NCBI RefSeq assembly: GCF_004054105.1
Contig: NZ_SBLC01000002.1
Span: 124,001 to 188,000, forward strand
Direction: 5' to 3'
Source of the DNA: Falsigemmobacter intermedius
GTDB lineage: Bacteria; Pseudomonadota; Alphaproteobacteria; Rhodobacterales; Rhodobacteraceae
DNA length: 64,000 bases
Shown here: one piece after another, positions 17,640 to 26,188 of the stretch
How the letters are laid out: the number at the start of each line of letters is the position of its first letter
Numbering within the stretch: position 1 is the stretch's first letter
Notes under the pieces: model-generated
The model's input: only the letters and a program-made list of their open reading frames with translations
Told to the model about the DNA's origin: nothing
Databases searched by the model: none
Position numbers and translations under genes: made by a program

Positions 17640-17672
17640 AAAAAGCGGCGAGGGGCGTTACCCCGGCCGCTT
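17640..17672 (-). terminator. Terminator-like hairpin in the leader of g1
   Basis: On the minus strand AAGCGGC-C-GGGG, loop TAAC(G), then CCCC-TC-GCCGCTT forms 11 base pairs and is followed by TTTTT. It lies between a good promoter match (17697-17725) and the g1 start (17594). It may end a short leader RNA, act as an attenuator of the GTA operon, or end transcription from the CoxE-like gene. Confidence 0.65.
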
Positions 17673-17696
17673 CAACTATTCATCCAGCATGCACTT

Positions 17697-17725
17697 TTTA
17701 TGCCATGGACCGGGCGCAGGGTCAA
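17697..17725 (-). promoter_or_regulatory. Candidate promoter upstream of the GTA cluster
   Basis: Minus strand: TTGACC (17720-17725), 17-bp spacer, CATAAA (17697-17702). The predicted start is near 17690, giving a leader of about 95 bases before g1 that includes the hairpin. No CtrA-type site was recognised. Confidence 0.55.
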
Positions 17726-17845
17726 AGGGAATACACGTAAATGTTGAATCAAACTGAATAATACACTCAACCCATTGTCCGCACACCGCTTTTCCCCTCC
17801 GCATTAAGCGCGGAGGGTGCGAAGTCTGCCGGAATCACGCCCGAA

Positions 17846-19030
17846 TCAGCGGCTGAGTTCCTTGATTCCCCGCGTCAGCCCCTCCAGCGTCATCGGGACC
17901 ATCCGGTCCTCAAAGATGCGCTTCACGATGCCGATCGACTGCGTGCCGCCCCAGAACCGCTCTGGCGTGGGGTTGATCCAGACGTGCGAGGGCCATTGCT
18001 CCCTGGCCCGTTGCAACCAGACCTCACCCGCCTCCTGGTTCCAATGCTCATTGGCCCCGCCGGGATGCAAGATCTCATAGGGCGACATCGAGGCATCGCC
18101 CACGAAAATGCACTTCCAGTCCGGGCCATAGGTGCGCAGCACCTCAGCAGTCGGGGTCTGCTCTTCCCAGCGACGGCGGTTGTCGCGCCAGACCCCCTCA
18201 TAGAGGCAGTTATGGAAGTAGAAATACTCAAGATGTTTAAATTCGGCCCGCGCCGCCGAAAACAGCTCTTCCACCACTTTGATATGCGGATCCATTGAGC
18301 CGCCGACGTCAAAAAACATCAGCACTTTCACGGCATTACGCCGTTCCGGCCTGACCTTCACATCCAGCCAGCCCTGCTCGGCGGTGGAGCGGATCGTGCC
18401 ATCCAGGTCCAGCTCATCCTGCGCGCCGTCCCGCGCCCAGCGCCGCAGCCGCTTCATCGCAACTTTGATATTGCGGGTGCCAAGCTCCACCTGATCGTCG
18501 AGGTTTTTGAACTCGCGCTTATCCCAGACCTTCACCGCGCGGCCGTGGCGGCCCTCTTTCTGGCCAATCCGCACGCCTTCGGGGTTATAGCCATAAGCGC
18601 CAAAGGGCGAGGTGCCGGCGGTGCCCACCCATTTGCTGCCGCCCTGATGACGCTCTTTCTGCTCTGCCAGACGCTGGCGCAGCGTTTCCATCAGCTTCTC
18701 AAAGCCGCCGAGGGCTTTGATCTGCTCCATTTCTTCCGGGGAAAGATGCTTCTCCGCCAGCTTCTCCAGCCAGTCGCCCGGCAGGTCCAGCGCTTCCAGA
18801 ACCTGCTCAGGCGTAATCGCATCCAGGCCGGCAAAAGAGGCGGCAAAGGCGCGGTCAAAGCGGTCGATGTGGCGCTCGTCTTTCACCAGGGTCACGCGGG
18901 CAAGGTAGTAAAACCCCTCGCTGTCCCAGGTGACCAGGCCGGCCTGAAGCCCTTCGAGAAAGGCCAGAAACTCGCGCAGGCTGACCGGCACGGCATGTTT
19001 GCGAAGCTGTTCGAAGAAGGGCAGAAACAT
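17846..19030 (-). CDS. VWA-domain CoxE-like protein
   Basis: The 394-residue protein belongs to the CoxE/DUF58-related von Willebrand A group, often paired with a MoxR AAA ATPase to insert metals or remodel complexes. The MIDAS motif is FFDVGGSMD, with glycine where many have T/S at the third position (DxGxS kept). The N-terminal half is helical; the middle has GTSPFGAYGYNPEGVRIG. The ATG at 19030 is preferred to a GTG at 19033 because of its distance to the GGGGGG site. No MoxR gene adjoins it. It is followed on the same strand by the GTA leader and preceded by a small membrane gene. Confidence 0.85.
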   Translation of the reverse strand: MFLPFFEQLRKHAVPVSLREFLAFLEGLQAGLVTWDSEGFYYLARVTLVKDERHIDRFDRAFAASFAGLDAITPEQVLEALDLPGDWLEKLAEKHLSPEEMEQIKALGGFEKLMETLRQRLAEQKERHQGGSKWVGTAGTSPFGAYGYNPEGVRIGQKEGRHGRAVKVWDKREFKNLDDQVELGTRNIKVAMKRLRRWARDGAQDELDLDGTIRSTAEQGWLDVKVRPERRNAVKVLMFFDVGGSMDPHIKVVEELFSAARAEFKHLEYFYFHNCLYEGVWRDNRRRWEEQTPTAEVLRTYGPDWKCIFVGDASMSPYEILHPGGANEHWNQEAGEVWLQRAREQWPSHVWINPTPERFWGGTQSIGIVKRIFEDRMVPMTLEGLTRGIKELSR

Positions 19031-19043
19031 CACCGCCCCCCGA

Positions 19044-19208
19044 TCAGATCAGACGATCAAGGATCAGCGTGGCAAAGAGCCCGAGAATCCCGAAAAAGAT
19101 ACCAAGCCCGGCCGCATATTGCGCGATGTCAAAGCCTGCGCCGCCCTTGCGGCGGGCAAACCAGGCCCCGCCCAAAGCTCCGAACATCAGTCCCGCAATC
19201 ACCAGCAT
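19044..19208 (-). CDS. Small two-helix membrane protein, 54 residues
   Basis: The sequence MLVIAGLMFGALGGAWFARR, a basic connecting loop (KGGAGFD), then a second hydrophobic helix (YAAGLGIFFGILGLFATLIL), ends DRLI. Both helices are membrane-like. An AGGCGG site precedes the ATG. It lies between the DUF2927 lipoprotein gene (20 bases upstream) and the CoxE-like gene (13 bases downstream), so the three probably form an operon. Similar short proteins occur in Rhodobacterales with no defined role. Confidence 0.7.
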   Translation of the reverse strand: MLVIAGLMFGALGGAWFARRKGGAGFDIAQYAAGLGIFFGILGLFATLILDRLI

Positions 19209-19228
19209 CCGCCTGCCCCCGTCCTGTC

Positions 19229-20545
19229 TTACCGCGCCTGCCCTGCGTCCCGCAGAAGCTCCGGCAGGGCGGCTTCGTTGGAAAAGCCATAGCCTGCAAG
19301 GGAGAGGCTGTCGAGACGAAGTGCCGCAGCTTCGTCCGGACGACCGAGACGCTCCAGCGCCTCAGCACGCAGAAGATAGCTCACCGCAAGACTGGCGCGA
19401 TCATCCGCCGTCTTCAGCGCCTCTGCCGCCTGTTCGGCCAGAAAGAGCGTAGCCTCCGGCTCTGCCGCGGCAAGAAAGACCCCCGCCATCTGCAGATCGA
19501 CGAGGGCGATATGCAGATCCGCATCCGGCAGATCGGCATAAAGCCTGCGGCTTTGCGCAAAATGCGCCACCGCGCGATCCGGGTTCACCGCAAGGCTATG
19601 ATAACCCGCAAGAAAATGCGCAAAGGCCCGGCGATTGTCCTGCCAGCCCCGGCTGTCGGCAAAGGCTGCCGCACGCTCTGCTGCCGCCAGACGAACGGCG
19701 GCTCCTGCCGAGGGCGTCAGGACCTTCTGCATCTCCTCCGCCCACCAGCGCGGCGGCAGCCGCGAGGGCAGCGGCAGAACCGCCCCGCCCTCAGGGTTCA
19801 GTCGCGCCAGAAGAGCGGGCAAAAGCGCCGCCACCTCATCCCGGCTCATGCCGCTTTTCAACTCGGGCTGATAGGCCAGCCGCAGCATCAGCATGTCAAA
19901 CCCGGTCAGCCGCCCGTGCACATTGTCATCGTTGAACACCGAATCCGACAGGTGCCAGAGATCATTCACCGGCCCCAGCGCCTGGGCCAGTTCCTCATGC
20001 AGACAATCGCGGATTTCCTGCAAAGCGCTGTCCGAAGGGATCACCAGCAGCGCTCTGCCACGGGTCTGCAGATCCGCCCATGAGGTGATCTTCGCGCCGT
20101 CCCGGACATATTCAGCGAAAGAGGCCTGCTCCGGCACCACAAAGCAGGCGATATCCGGCACGAAGGCCCGCAGCTCTGCACGCGGCACAAATTCCACCAC
20201 CAGATCGGCCTTTGCGCGGTGCCGCGTCCGGCTGATGGGCACGCCCCCCTCCCGGCGCAGACGCCGCAGCAGCGGATCGATTTCGGCCCAGGCCGCTTTC
20301 GGCACCGCTCCGGTCACCACCAGCTTCACCGGATGCTCATAGCGGGTGAAGCGCTCAAGCTCGCGCCCGCTTTCCAGCCGGAAAAACAGATCCAGAAAAT
20401 CCGCAGCCGTCTGACTGTTCGTGCGCGTCAGCACCCCCTGCGGCCCGGCGGTCTCAGGCTCAAAACCGGTCGGCGCACAGGCAGAAAGCAGAGCCAGAGC
20501 AGCGGGCAGCACGAGGCCCCGCAAAGCAGAGATCAACGAAGTCAT
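19229..20545 (-). CDS. DUF2927 lipoprotein
   Basis: The 438-residue protein begins MTSLISALRGLVLPAALALL with lipobox SAC, so Cys23 would be lipidated and the protein anchored in the envelope. The central part (TNSQTAADFLDLFFRLESG, NDLWHLSDSVFNDDNVHGRL) fits DUF2927. The C-terminal 150 residues are alanine-rich helical repeats that look TPR-like. The start at 20545 was chosen because it begins the signal peptide. It heads a three-gene minus-strand unit and diverges from xth. The function of the family is unknown. Confidence 0.8.
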   Translation of the reverse strand: MTSLISALRGLVLPAALALLSACAPTGFEPETAGPQGVLTRTNSQTAADFLDLFFRLESGRELERFTRYEHPVKLVVTGAVPKAAWAEIDPLLRRLRREGGVPISRTRHRAKADLVVEFVPRAELRAFVPDIACFVVPEQASFAEYVRDGAKITSWADLQTRGRALLVIPSDSALQEIRDCLHEELAQALGPVNDLWHLSDSVFNDDNVHGRLTGFDMLMLRLAYQPELKSGMSRDEVAALLPALLARLNPEGGAVLPLPSRLPPRWWAEEMQKVLTPSAGAAVRLAAAERAAAFADSRGWQDNRRAFAHFLAGYHSLAVNPDRAVAHFAQSRRLYADLPDADLHIALVDLQMAGVFLAAAEPEATLFLAEQAAEALKTADDRASLAVSYLLRAEALERLGRPDEAAALRLDSLSLAGYGFSNEAALPELLRDAGQAR

Positions 20546-20705
20546 AGCGCACCAGACAGCGCCCGCAGAACCAGGCGGGCCTTTGCTCTTTACGCCTCCT
20601 CCTGCCGAAGAAAAGGCCAAAGCGCAGCCCGTGACGGAATGTTTGCTTGGCCGCTGGCCGCGCCTTCGCTAAAACCCTGTGAACCCCAGACATCCGGAGC
20701 CTGCC

Positions 20706-21488
20706 GTGAAAATTTACACCTTCAATATCAACGGCATTAAGGCGCGCTTTGAGACCTTCACCCGCTGGCTCGAAGAGACAAAGCCCGATGTGGTGGTGCT
20801 GCAGGAAATCAAATCCGTCGATGAAAATTTCCCGCGCGAGCATTTTGAGGATATGGGCTACCGGGTTGAGACCCATGGCCAGAAAGGCTTTAACGGCGTG
20901 GCGATCTTCTCGCGCCTGCCGCTGGAAGATGTGGTGCGCGGCCTGCCGGGCGACGACGAAGACCAGCAGTCGCGCTGGATTGAGGCCACGGTGATCGGCG
21001 ACAAAGGGGCGGTGCGTCTGGCGGGGCTTTATCTGCCCAACGGCAACCCCGCCCCGGGGCCGAAATATGACTATAAGCTCGCCTGGATGGCCCGGATGGA
21101 GACGCACGCCCGCAGCCTTCTGGCGCTGGAGATGCCGGTTATTATGGCCGGCGATTACAACGTCATCCCCCAGCGCGAAGATGCCGCCAAACCCGATGCC
21201 TGGACGGAAGACGCGCTCTTCCTGCCCCAGACGCGCGAGGCCTTCCGCCGCATCCTGAACCCGGGCTTTGCCGATGCCTTCCGCCTGCGCGTTCAGGGCC
21301 CCGGTCATTACAGCTTCTGGGACTATCAGGCCGTCGCCTGGGAGCGGAACAACGGCATCCGCATCGATCATCTGCTGCTCAGCCCCCAGGCTCAGGACCT
21401 GCTGATCGAGGTTGGCATCCAGCGCGAAGAGCGTGGCCGCGAAAAGCCCTCAGATCACGTCCCGGCCTGGGTTGAGCTGGATCTTTAA
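20706..21488 (+). CDS. xth: Exodeoxyribonuclease III / AP endonuclease
   Basis: This 260-residue DNA repair nuclease of the exonuclease III family cuts at abasic sites and removes 3' blocks. The start is taken as GTG (20706) because VKIYTFNINGIKAR matches the family N-terminus and GGAG lies 6 bases upstream. Catalytic motifs seen are NGIKAR, LQEIKS (Glu metal ligand), LYLPNGNP, GDYNVIP (Asp/Asn) and the C-terminal SDHVPAW (Asp-His). It diverges from the DUF2927 gene and ends at a shared terminator with metA. It looks intact and constitutive. Confidence 0.95.
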   Translation: MKIYTFNINGIKARFETFTRWLEETKPDVVVLQEIKSVDENFPREHFEDMGYRVETHGQKGFNGVAIFSRLPLEDVVRGLPGDDEDQQSRWIEATVIGDKGAVRLAGLYLPNGNPAPGPKYDYKLAWMARMETHARSLLALEMPVIMAGDYNVIPQREDAAKPDAWTEDALFLPQTREAFRRILNPGFADAFRLRVQGPGHYSFWDYQAVAWERNNGIRIDHLLLSPQAQDLLIEVGIQREERGREKPSDHVPAWVELDL

Positions 21489-21492
21489 CGAA

Positions 21493-21530
21493 AAACGCCG
21501 CTGCCCTCAGGGTCAGCGGCGTTTCTTTTA
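21493..21530 (+). terminator. Bidirectional terminator between xth and metA
   Basis: A perfect stem, AAACGCCGCTG with CAGCGGCGTTT, is followed by TCTTTTATTT on the plus strand and by a T run on the minus strand. It lies between convergent xth and metA. Confidence 0.85.
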
Positions 21531-22451
21531 TTTACCGATATCAGCCATGTCGTAAGGCGTGGTCTGATAAATCTGGTTGATCCAGTTGCCATAAAGCAGA
21601 TGCGCATGGCTGCGCCAGCGGTTCAGCGGCGGGCGTGAGGGATCGTTTTCCGGATAATAGTTCAGCGGCACATTGATCGGCGTGCCCGAGGCCACATCGC
21701 GGTCGTATTCTTTCTTCAGCGTCTCGCTGTCGTATTCGAAGTGGTTGAAGATCCACAGCGCCCGATGCGCCGCATCCTCGACCAGACAGGGCCCGGTCTC
21801 GGGCGAGGCGATCAGCACCTTCAGCCCCTCCGCCTTCGCCATGTCTTCTTCGCGCATCTCGGTCCAGCGGCTGACCGGGATCAGCACATCATCCGAGAAC
21901 CCCGTCAGGAAGGGTGACGAGGGCTGCAACACACGCTGGCGGAAGCAGCCGAAGGCCTTATGGTCCAGGATATGCTTGGGGATCTTATGGAAATGCCAGG
22001 CCATGGCCATGGCCCCCCAGCAGACACCAAAAGTCGAATGGACATGACTTCGCGTCCAGTCAAAGATGCGCTGCAACTCGTCCCAATACGTCACCTCCTC
22101 GAAATCGAGGGTCTCAACCGGGGCCCCGGTGATGATGAGACCGTCGAATTTCTCACCCGTGGCCTCCACTTCCGCGAAGGTGCGATAGAAGGCTTCCATA
22201 TGCTCCGGCGCGGTGTGGCGCGACTGATGCTCGCTCATGCGGATCAGATGAAAATCGATCTGCAGCGGCGTCGCCCCGATCAGGCGGGCAAACTGCGTCT
22301 CGGTGGTGATTTTCATCGGCATCAGGTTCAAAAGCCCGATGCGCAAAGGCCGGATATCCTGCCGCGCTGCACGGGCCGCGCCCATGACCATGACGCCTTC
22401 GGACTGAAGGATGTCATAGGCGGGCAGGCTTTCGGGCAGTTTAATCGGCAT
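21528..22451 (-). CDS. metA: Homoserine O-acyltransferase (probably acetyl-CoA type)
   Basis: The enzyme activates homoserine for methionine synthesis. The 307-residue MetA-family protein has the nucleophile Cys144 in FGVCWGA and the His237/Glu239 pair in FNHFEYDS. The substrate-choice position reads GAPVE (Glu113) instead of GAPLG; family work links Glu here to acetyl-CoA use, so this is likely the acetyltransferase form despite the MetA fold. The leader (22452-22537) contains a GC hairpin but no SAM-II riboswitch core that I can recognise. It converges with xth. Confidence 0.93.
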   Translation of the reverse strand: MPIKLPESLPAYDILQSEGVMVMGAARAARQDIRPLRIGLLNLMPMKITTETQFARLIGATPLQIDFHLIRMSEHQSRHTAPEHMEAFYRTFAEVEATGEKFDGLIITGAPVETLDFEEVTYWDELQRIFDWTRSHVHSTFGVCWGAMAMAWHFHKIPKHILDHKAFGCFRQRVLQPSSPFLTGFSDDVLIPVSRWTEMREEDMAKAEGLKVLIASPETGPCLVEDAAHRALWIFNHFEYDSETLKKEYDRDVASGTPINVPLNYYPENDPSRPPLNRWRSHAHLLYGNWINQIYQTTPYDMADIGK

Positions 22452-22537
22452 TGTCTCGGTTCCATTTACTCAGGCCACAGGGGGCAAACCGCCCCGCGGA
22501 CATTGGGATATGCGCCCCGTCAGCCCGGGGCACAAGG

Positions 22538-23413
22538 TCAGTTACGCGCAATCGCCTGCGCGATCAGAGCGTCGAAATCCTGCACATCGCGCAAAGCCGC
22601 CACCTCATCGGCGCTCACTTTGATGCCCCAGTTCGCAGCCATTGCCGCATAGCGCGGCTGGCGATGCGCAAGCGCGCGGGCATAGGTCCAGCGCACGAAG
22701 GCATCGGGATCAACGGTGCTTTCCGTGCAGCCGGTCTCAGCCAGATAGCTCTCCCAGGCCTCGGTCAGAAAGCCCGGCTGGTAATACATTGGCTTCGGCG
22801 CGCGATCAAAGCGGCGAACCAACTCACCCGTATGGGCCTCTGATCCCTCAATCCAGACCATCAGCAGGTTGGACGACAGAGCCTTCATCACCCGGTCATT
22901 GCCGTCCTCGGGATCCACCACCTCACAGATCGAGCCGCCGGTGTCGCAGATGAAATTCGGATAGCCGTAGATATCCTCGGCACGCCCAATGAAATGCGGC
23001 GTATCGAGCAGCGCGGAAATCTCTGCCGTGCGGTGCTGATCCTGGCGCTTGCGGTATTCGGCGAAGGCGAGCCCGCCTTTCGCCGGATCACCGGGTTTCC
23101 CCAGATAGGTCGAGAGCGGCGCCAGATTATCAAAGGTGATGTTGGAGGCGATATAGACCGAATCCGTCATCAGCAGCTCGCGCAGAAACGGCACTTTCAT
23201 GGCTTCGCGTTTGAAGTTATCGGCGATCAGCTCGCCCATATAGCGGGTGCCGATGCGGTAATCGACCGAGTAGTGAAACCAGCTGCCCGCGCCGCGCAGC
23301 GTGCTTGCGACATGGGTTTTCCCAAGGCCCGACATGCCGAAAAGCAGCACCCTTTTGCGGGCGCTCGCGGCCCAGTCTGCCGCAGTCGGATAGATCAGAG
23401 AGGCGTGACGCAT
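22538..23413 (-). CDS. P-loop ATPase of unknown role
   Basis: The 291-residue protein has a Walker A motif near the N-terminus (LLFGMSGLGKTHVAS, about residues 22-36). Further motifs include GSWFHYSVDYRIGTRY, YIASNITFDNLAP and FICDTGGSICEVVDPEDG. The start at 23413 (MRHASLIYP) has a GGAA element nearby; the upstream extension overlaps the transporter gene's end. The protein resembles conserved alphaproteobacterial ATPases with no known partner. No membrane segment is evident. It lies 28 bases downstream of the EamA transporter gene. Confidence 0.75.
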   Translation of the reverse strand: MRHASLIYPTAADWAASARKRVLLFGMSGLGKTHVASTLRGAGSWFHYSVDYRIGTRYMGELIADNFKREAMKVPFLRELLMTDSVYIASNITFDNLAPLSTYLGKPGDPAKGGLAFAEYRKRQDQHRTAEISALLDTPHFIGRAEDIYGYPNFICDTGGSICEVVDPEDGNDRVMKALSSNLLMVWIEGSEAHTGELVRRFDRAPKPMYYQPGFLTEAWESYLAETGCTESTVDPDAFVRWTYARALAHRQPRYAAMAANWGIKVSADEVAALRDVQDFDALIAQAIARN

Positions 23414-23441
23414 GAGGATATTCCGGCAGGCAGAGAAGGGG

Positions 23442-24356
23442 TTACCCGGCGCTCCGGGGCCGCTTTGCCCCGTAGCGAATGTTGATCCAGTTGCCAAGCA
23501 GGATCAGCGCGGCACCAAGAAAGACCGCAAGCTCGATCTGCTCGGCGTAAATCAGAAAGCCCGCGATCACCCCCAGCGGCAACCGGACATAATCAAGCGG
23601 ATAGACAAAGCTGGCCGGAGCCACCATCAGCGCCTTGGCGATACAGAAATGCGCGCCCAGACCGCCTAAGCCCATGACGACCATCCAAAGCCAGCCGATG
23701 CCCTGCGGCAGCGCGATCTGCAGATCATGCCCCGCCACGATCAGCCCCAGCGGCACCTGCATCGCCACCTGCCAGAAGACCAGCGACTGGGCCGTATCCG
23801 TGCGCGTCATGGCCCGGGTCATCAGCGCATAAATGGCAAAGAAGATCGCGCAGACCGAGCCTGCGACCACCCCATAGCTCAGATCCGAAAAATCCGGTCG
23901 CGCCACCACCAGAACGCCCGTAAACCCCACCAGAGCCGCCAGGATCTGCGCCGCATTCAGCCGCTCGCCCAGGAAGGCGAAAGACAGCAGCAAAACCCAG
24001 ATCGGCGTGGTGAACTCCAGCGCATAAAGCTGCGCAATGGGGATCAGCACCAGCGCCTGATACCAGAGCAGCTGGCCAATATAATGGATCGAATTGCGCA
24101 ACACATGCCGCCCGATCGCGCGGGTGCGCAGCGTGGCCAGCCGGCGTGACAGCAGCACCGCGCCCCCCAGCACCACAACACCCACAAGCGCGCGGTAGAG
24201 CAGCAGCTCGCTCACATCGAGCTGCCCGCTGAGTTCACGCGCCGAGATGGTTACGGCAAGAAAGGAAAGGACGGTTCCCGCCATCCAGGCCACGGCAACA
24301 AGCGGGCGGCTTTGCGGATATTCAGGGGTCTGCGGGGGAGAGGCGCTCGGCGGCAT
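23442..24356 (-). CDS. EamA-family (DMT) transporter
   Basis: The 304-residue integral membrane protein has about ten hydrophobic helices in two EamA repeats. The first starts VAVAWMAGTVLSFLAV and contains IAQLYALEFTTPIWVLLLSF. The second starts SYGVVAGSVCAIFFAIYALM and contains SFVYPLDYVRLPLGVIAGF. Such proteins export or import small metabolites across the inner membrane; the substrate cannot be told. The ATG at 24356 was chosen over the ORF extension because the N-terminal proline-rich tail is short and cytoplasmic in homologues. Confidence 0.88.
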   Translation of the reverse strand: MPPSASPPQTPEYPQSRPLVAVAWMAGTVLSFLAVTISARELSGQLDVSELLLYRALVGVVVLGGAVLLSRRLATLRTRAIGRHVLRNSIHYIGQLLWYQALVLIPIAQLYALEFTTPIWVLLLSFAFLGERLNAAQILAALVGFTGVLVVARPDFSDLSYGVVAGSVCAIFFAIYALMTRAMTRTDTAQSLVFWQVAMQVPLGLIVAGHDLQIALPQGIGWLWMVVMGLGGLGAHFCIAKALMVAPASFVYPLDYVRLPLGVIAGFLIYAEQIELAVFLGAALILLGNWINIRYGAKRPRSAG

Positions 24357-24570
24357 CGCGGGTCCGGTCAGGAAGAGATGCGCGCACCATGACGATGCGC
24401 CCCCGCCTTGTCCAGCGCCGCCCCACAGCACCCGCCGCCGCCCGAAGGGCCAGGGCTTCGGGGCGGATCAGAGACCCCGCGGCCGCGCTGCTCTTACGGC
24501 GCCCAGGACAGCCAGAAACTTCCCTTCACGGATCGGGGCGGAAACCTCGGGCGCCGTCTTTCCGGAATTG

Positions 24571-24604
24571 CCGAAAACCAGGCCGCGCTCAGAGAGAGCG
24601 CGGC
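24571..24604 (-). terminator. Terminator after the EcsC gene
   Basis: Minus strand: GCCGCGCT, loop CTCTCTG, AGCGCGGC, then CTGGTTTTC. It lies 12 bases after the EcsC stop. The rest of the 259-base spacer to the EamA start shows nothing recognisable. Confidence 0.55.
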
Positions 24605-24615
24605 TCTGCCGCTTC

Positions 24616-25377
24616 TCAGCGACGCAGCTTCAGCGGCTGGCGCAGATGGCTGTTGAAGGCGGCGGTCACCGCCTCGGGGCCATGGGCCTGCGCCAGGCGC
24701 AGCAGCGAAAAGCGGATCTGCGCCATCTCGCGGTAATAGCGCAGAAAGGCGATGTTCAGCCCCGCCCCGGCCACCGCACCCAGGATCGGCACCGACTGCG
24801 CGGCCAGTTTCGGCCCCAGAGCGGCCGCGATGCGCGGCGCAAGCGTGGCAATGACACGCTGCACTGCAGGCCCGGTCAGGGTCAGCCGCGCCCCGATGAA
24901 GGCGGAATTGACCCCGTCATCGGCCTCGCCCGGCCCGCCTGAGGCGAAAATATGCAAAGCCTCGCGGCGCACCTCATCCGAGGCGGGATCAAACCCATGG
25001 TCTTCGGCCACAGACTGAATGGCGCGCAGGATCAGCGTCACGGTGACCGACACCTCTGCCACGGCAGAGGCAAGCCCCGCCGCACCGCCCGCAGCCCCCG
25101 TCAGGGCCGAAAGCGCGATCTGACCGCCGCCCGCTTTGGGCGTCACCCCGGAGGATTTCGCCGCCAGTCCATAGGCGGACTGCAAAGCCCCCTCGGTCAG
25201 CTTCAAAACCCCGGCGCGCGCGGGGCCGGGCAGCTTTTCCAGCCAGCCCTCGGCCTTGCCGCCCAGCTTGTTCAACGCAGCCATCAGCCCGCCTGAGGCC
25301 CGGTCGTGACGCCTGGCCAGCGCCCGGATCTCAGCTTCGGGAAAGGTCATCGCAGAAAGGGTCAGAGTGTTTTCCAT
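24616..25377 (-). CDS. EcsC family protein
   Basis: The 253-residue protein starts MENTLTLSAMTFPEAEIRAL. It contains two glycine/alanine-rich amphipathic stretches (ALTGAAGGAAGLASAVAEVS and AAQSVPILGAVAGAGLNIAF) and the terminal FLRYYREMAQIRF, typical of EcsC-domain proteins. The family is membrane-associated, named after a Bacillus ABC transporter locus, and has no assigned reaction. An AAGGGC element lies just before the ATG at 25377. It is a single gene between the GNAT and EamA genes. Confidence 0.82.
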   Translation of the reverse strand: MENTLTLSAMTFPEAEIRALARRHDRASGGLMAALNKLGGKAEGWLEKLPGPARAGVLKLTEGALQSAYGLAAKSSGVTPKAGGGQIALSALTGAAGGAAGLASAVAEVSVTVTLILRAIQSVAEDHGFDPASDEVRREALHIFASGGPGEADDGVNSAFIGARLTLTGPAVQRVIATLAPRIAAALGPKLAAQSVPILGAVAGAGLNIAFLRYYREMAQIRFSLLRLAQAHGPEAVTAAFNSHLRQPLKLRR

Positions 25378-25458
25378 GCCCTTCAGATGGGAAGCCCCGG
25401 GGCCGCTGTCAATCACCGCCGCGAGGGCCGCAGGCGGGCACCGCAGCCAGGGGCGCGC

Positions 25459-25977
25459 TCAGGTCGCAGGTTGCGGCGGATAATCGAGCCCCTTGGGGAA
25501 CTTCGTCACTTCACCGCTCACGCCCTCCCAGGCGCCGGGCTGAAGCGGAATGCCCAGGACCCGCTCGGGGTTGGTCGGCGGCGGCATGATCACGCCCTCG
25601 CGCTTTTCAAACCCAAAGCGGCGGTAATAGGGGTAATCCCCGACGAGGAGCACCCGCTCCCAGCCCAGACGCCGTGCCTCTGCCAGGCTCTCGCGCATCA
25701 AAAGCGCGCCCAGACCCTCTCCCTGACGGGTGGGGTGCACGGCAACAGGGCCAAGAAGCAGCGTCGGCACACCGCCGACCAGCACCGGCCAGTAGCGGAT
25801 CACCGCGGCCAGAGCATCGTCGTGATCGCGCAGCACGAGGCACAGTCCCGCAACTTTCGGCACGTCATCACGCAGCCGGTAAGACGACAGCGCCTCACGA
25901 CCCGGCGCGAAACACAGGTCATAAAGTGCCTCCACCTCATGAAAATCTGCCGGAGTTTCCTCTCTCAGCTGATACAT
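25459..25977 (-). CDS. GNAT N-acetyltransferase
   Basis: The 172-residue protein is of the YhbS-like branch: MYQLREETPADFHEVEALYD at the N-terminus and the acetyl-CoA binding loop RQGEGLGALLMRESLAEAR (Q/RxxGxG/A). YYRRFGFEKREG near the C-terminus is the usual hydrophobic strand-turn. The substrate is unknown. It diverges from lysC across a 211-base spacer. The start at 25977 was chosen because the family sequence begins there. Confidence 0.85.
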   Translation of the reverse strand: MYQLREETPADFHEVEALYDLCFAPGREALSSYRLRDDVPKVAGLCLVLRDHDDALAAVIRYWPVLVGGVPTLLLGPVAVHPTRQGEGLGALLMRESLAEARRLGWERVLLVGDYPYYRRFGFEKREGVIMPPPTNPERVLGIPLQPGAWEGVSGEVTKFPKGLDYPPQPAT

Positions 25978-26188
25978 GGCCGCGCTGCCCCGATCCTGAC
26001 GTCCCAATCCATCCGCCCGCTATCACGCGACGCGGGGCAGGAAAACAGCCCCGCCGCGCTTTTTTCGAGCCCTGAGCCGCTTTGCGCAACTTTCGCAAAA
26101 TTCCCGACATTCGGGCAACATATCTTGCAACTCCCCCCCGGATCGCATAGCAAACGCCCGATTTTTGCTGGCAGCGCGGAGGGTGCCC

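Noticed and set aside
22452-22537. SAM-II riboswitch in front of metA
   Set aside because: The leader has a GC hairpin, but I cannot find the conserved SAM-II core.
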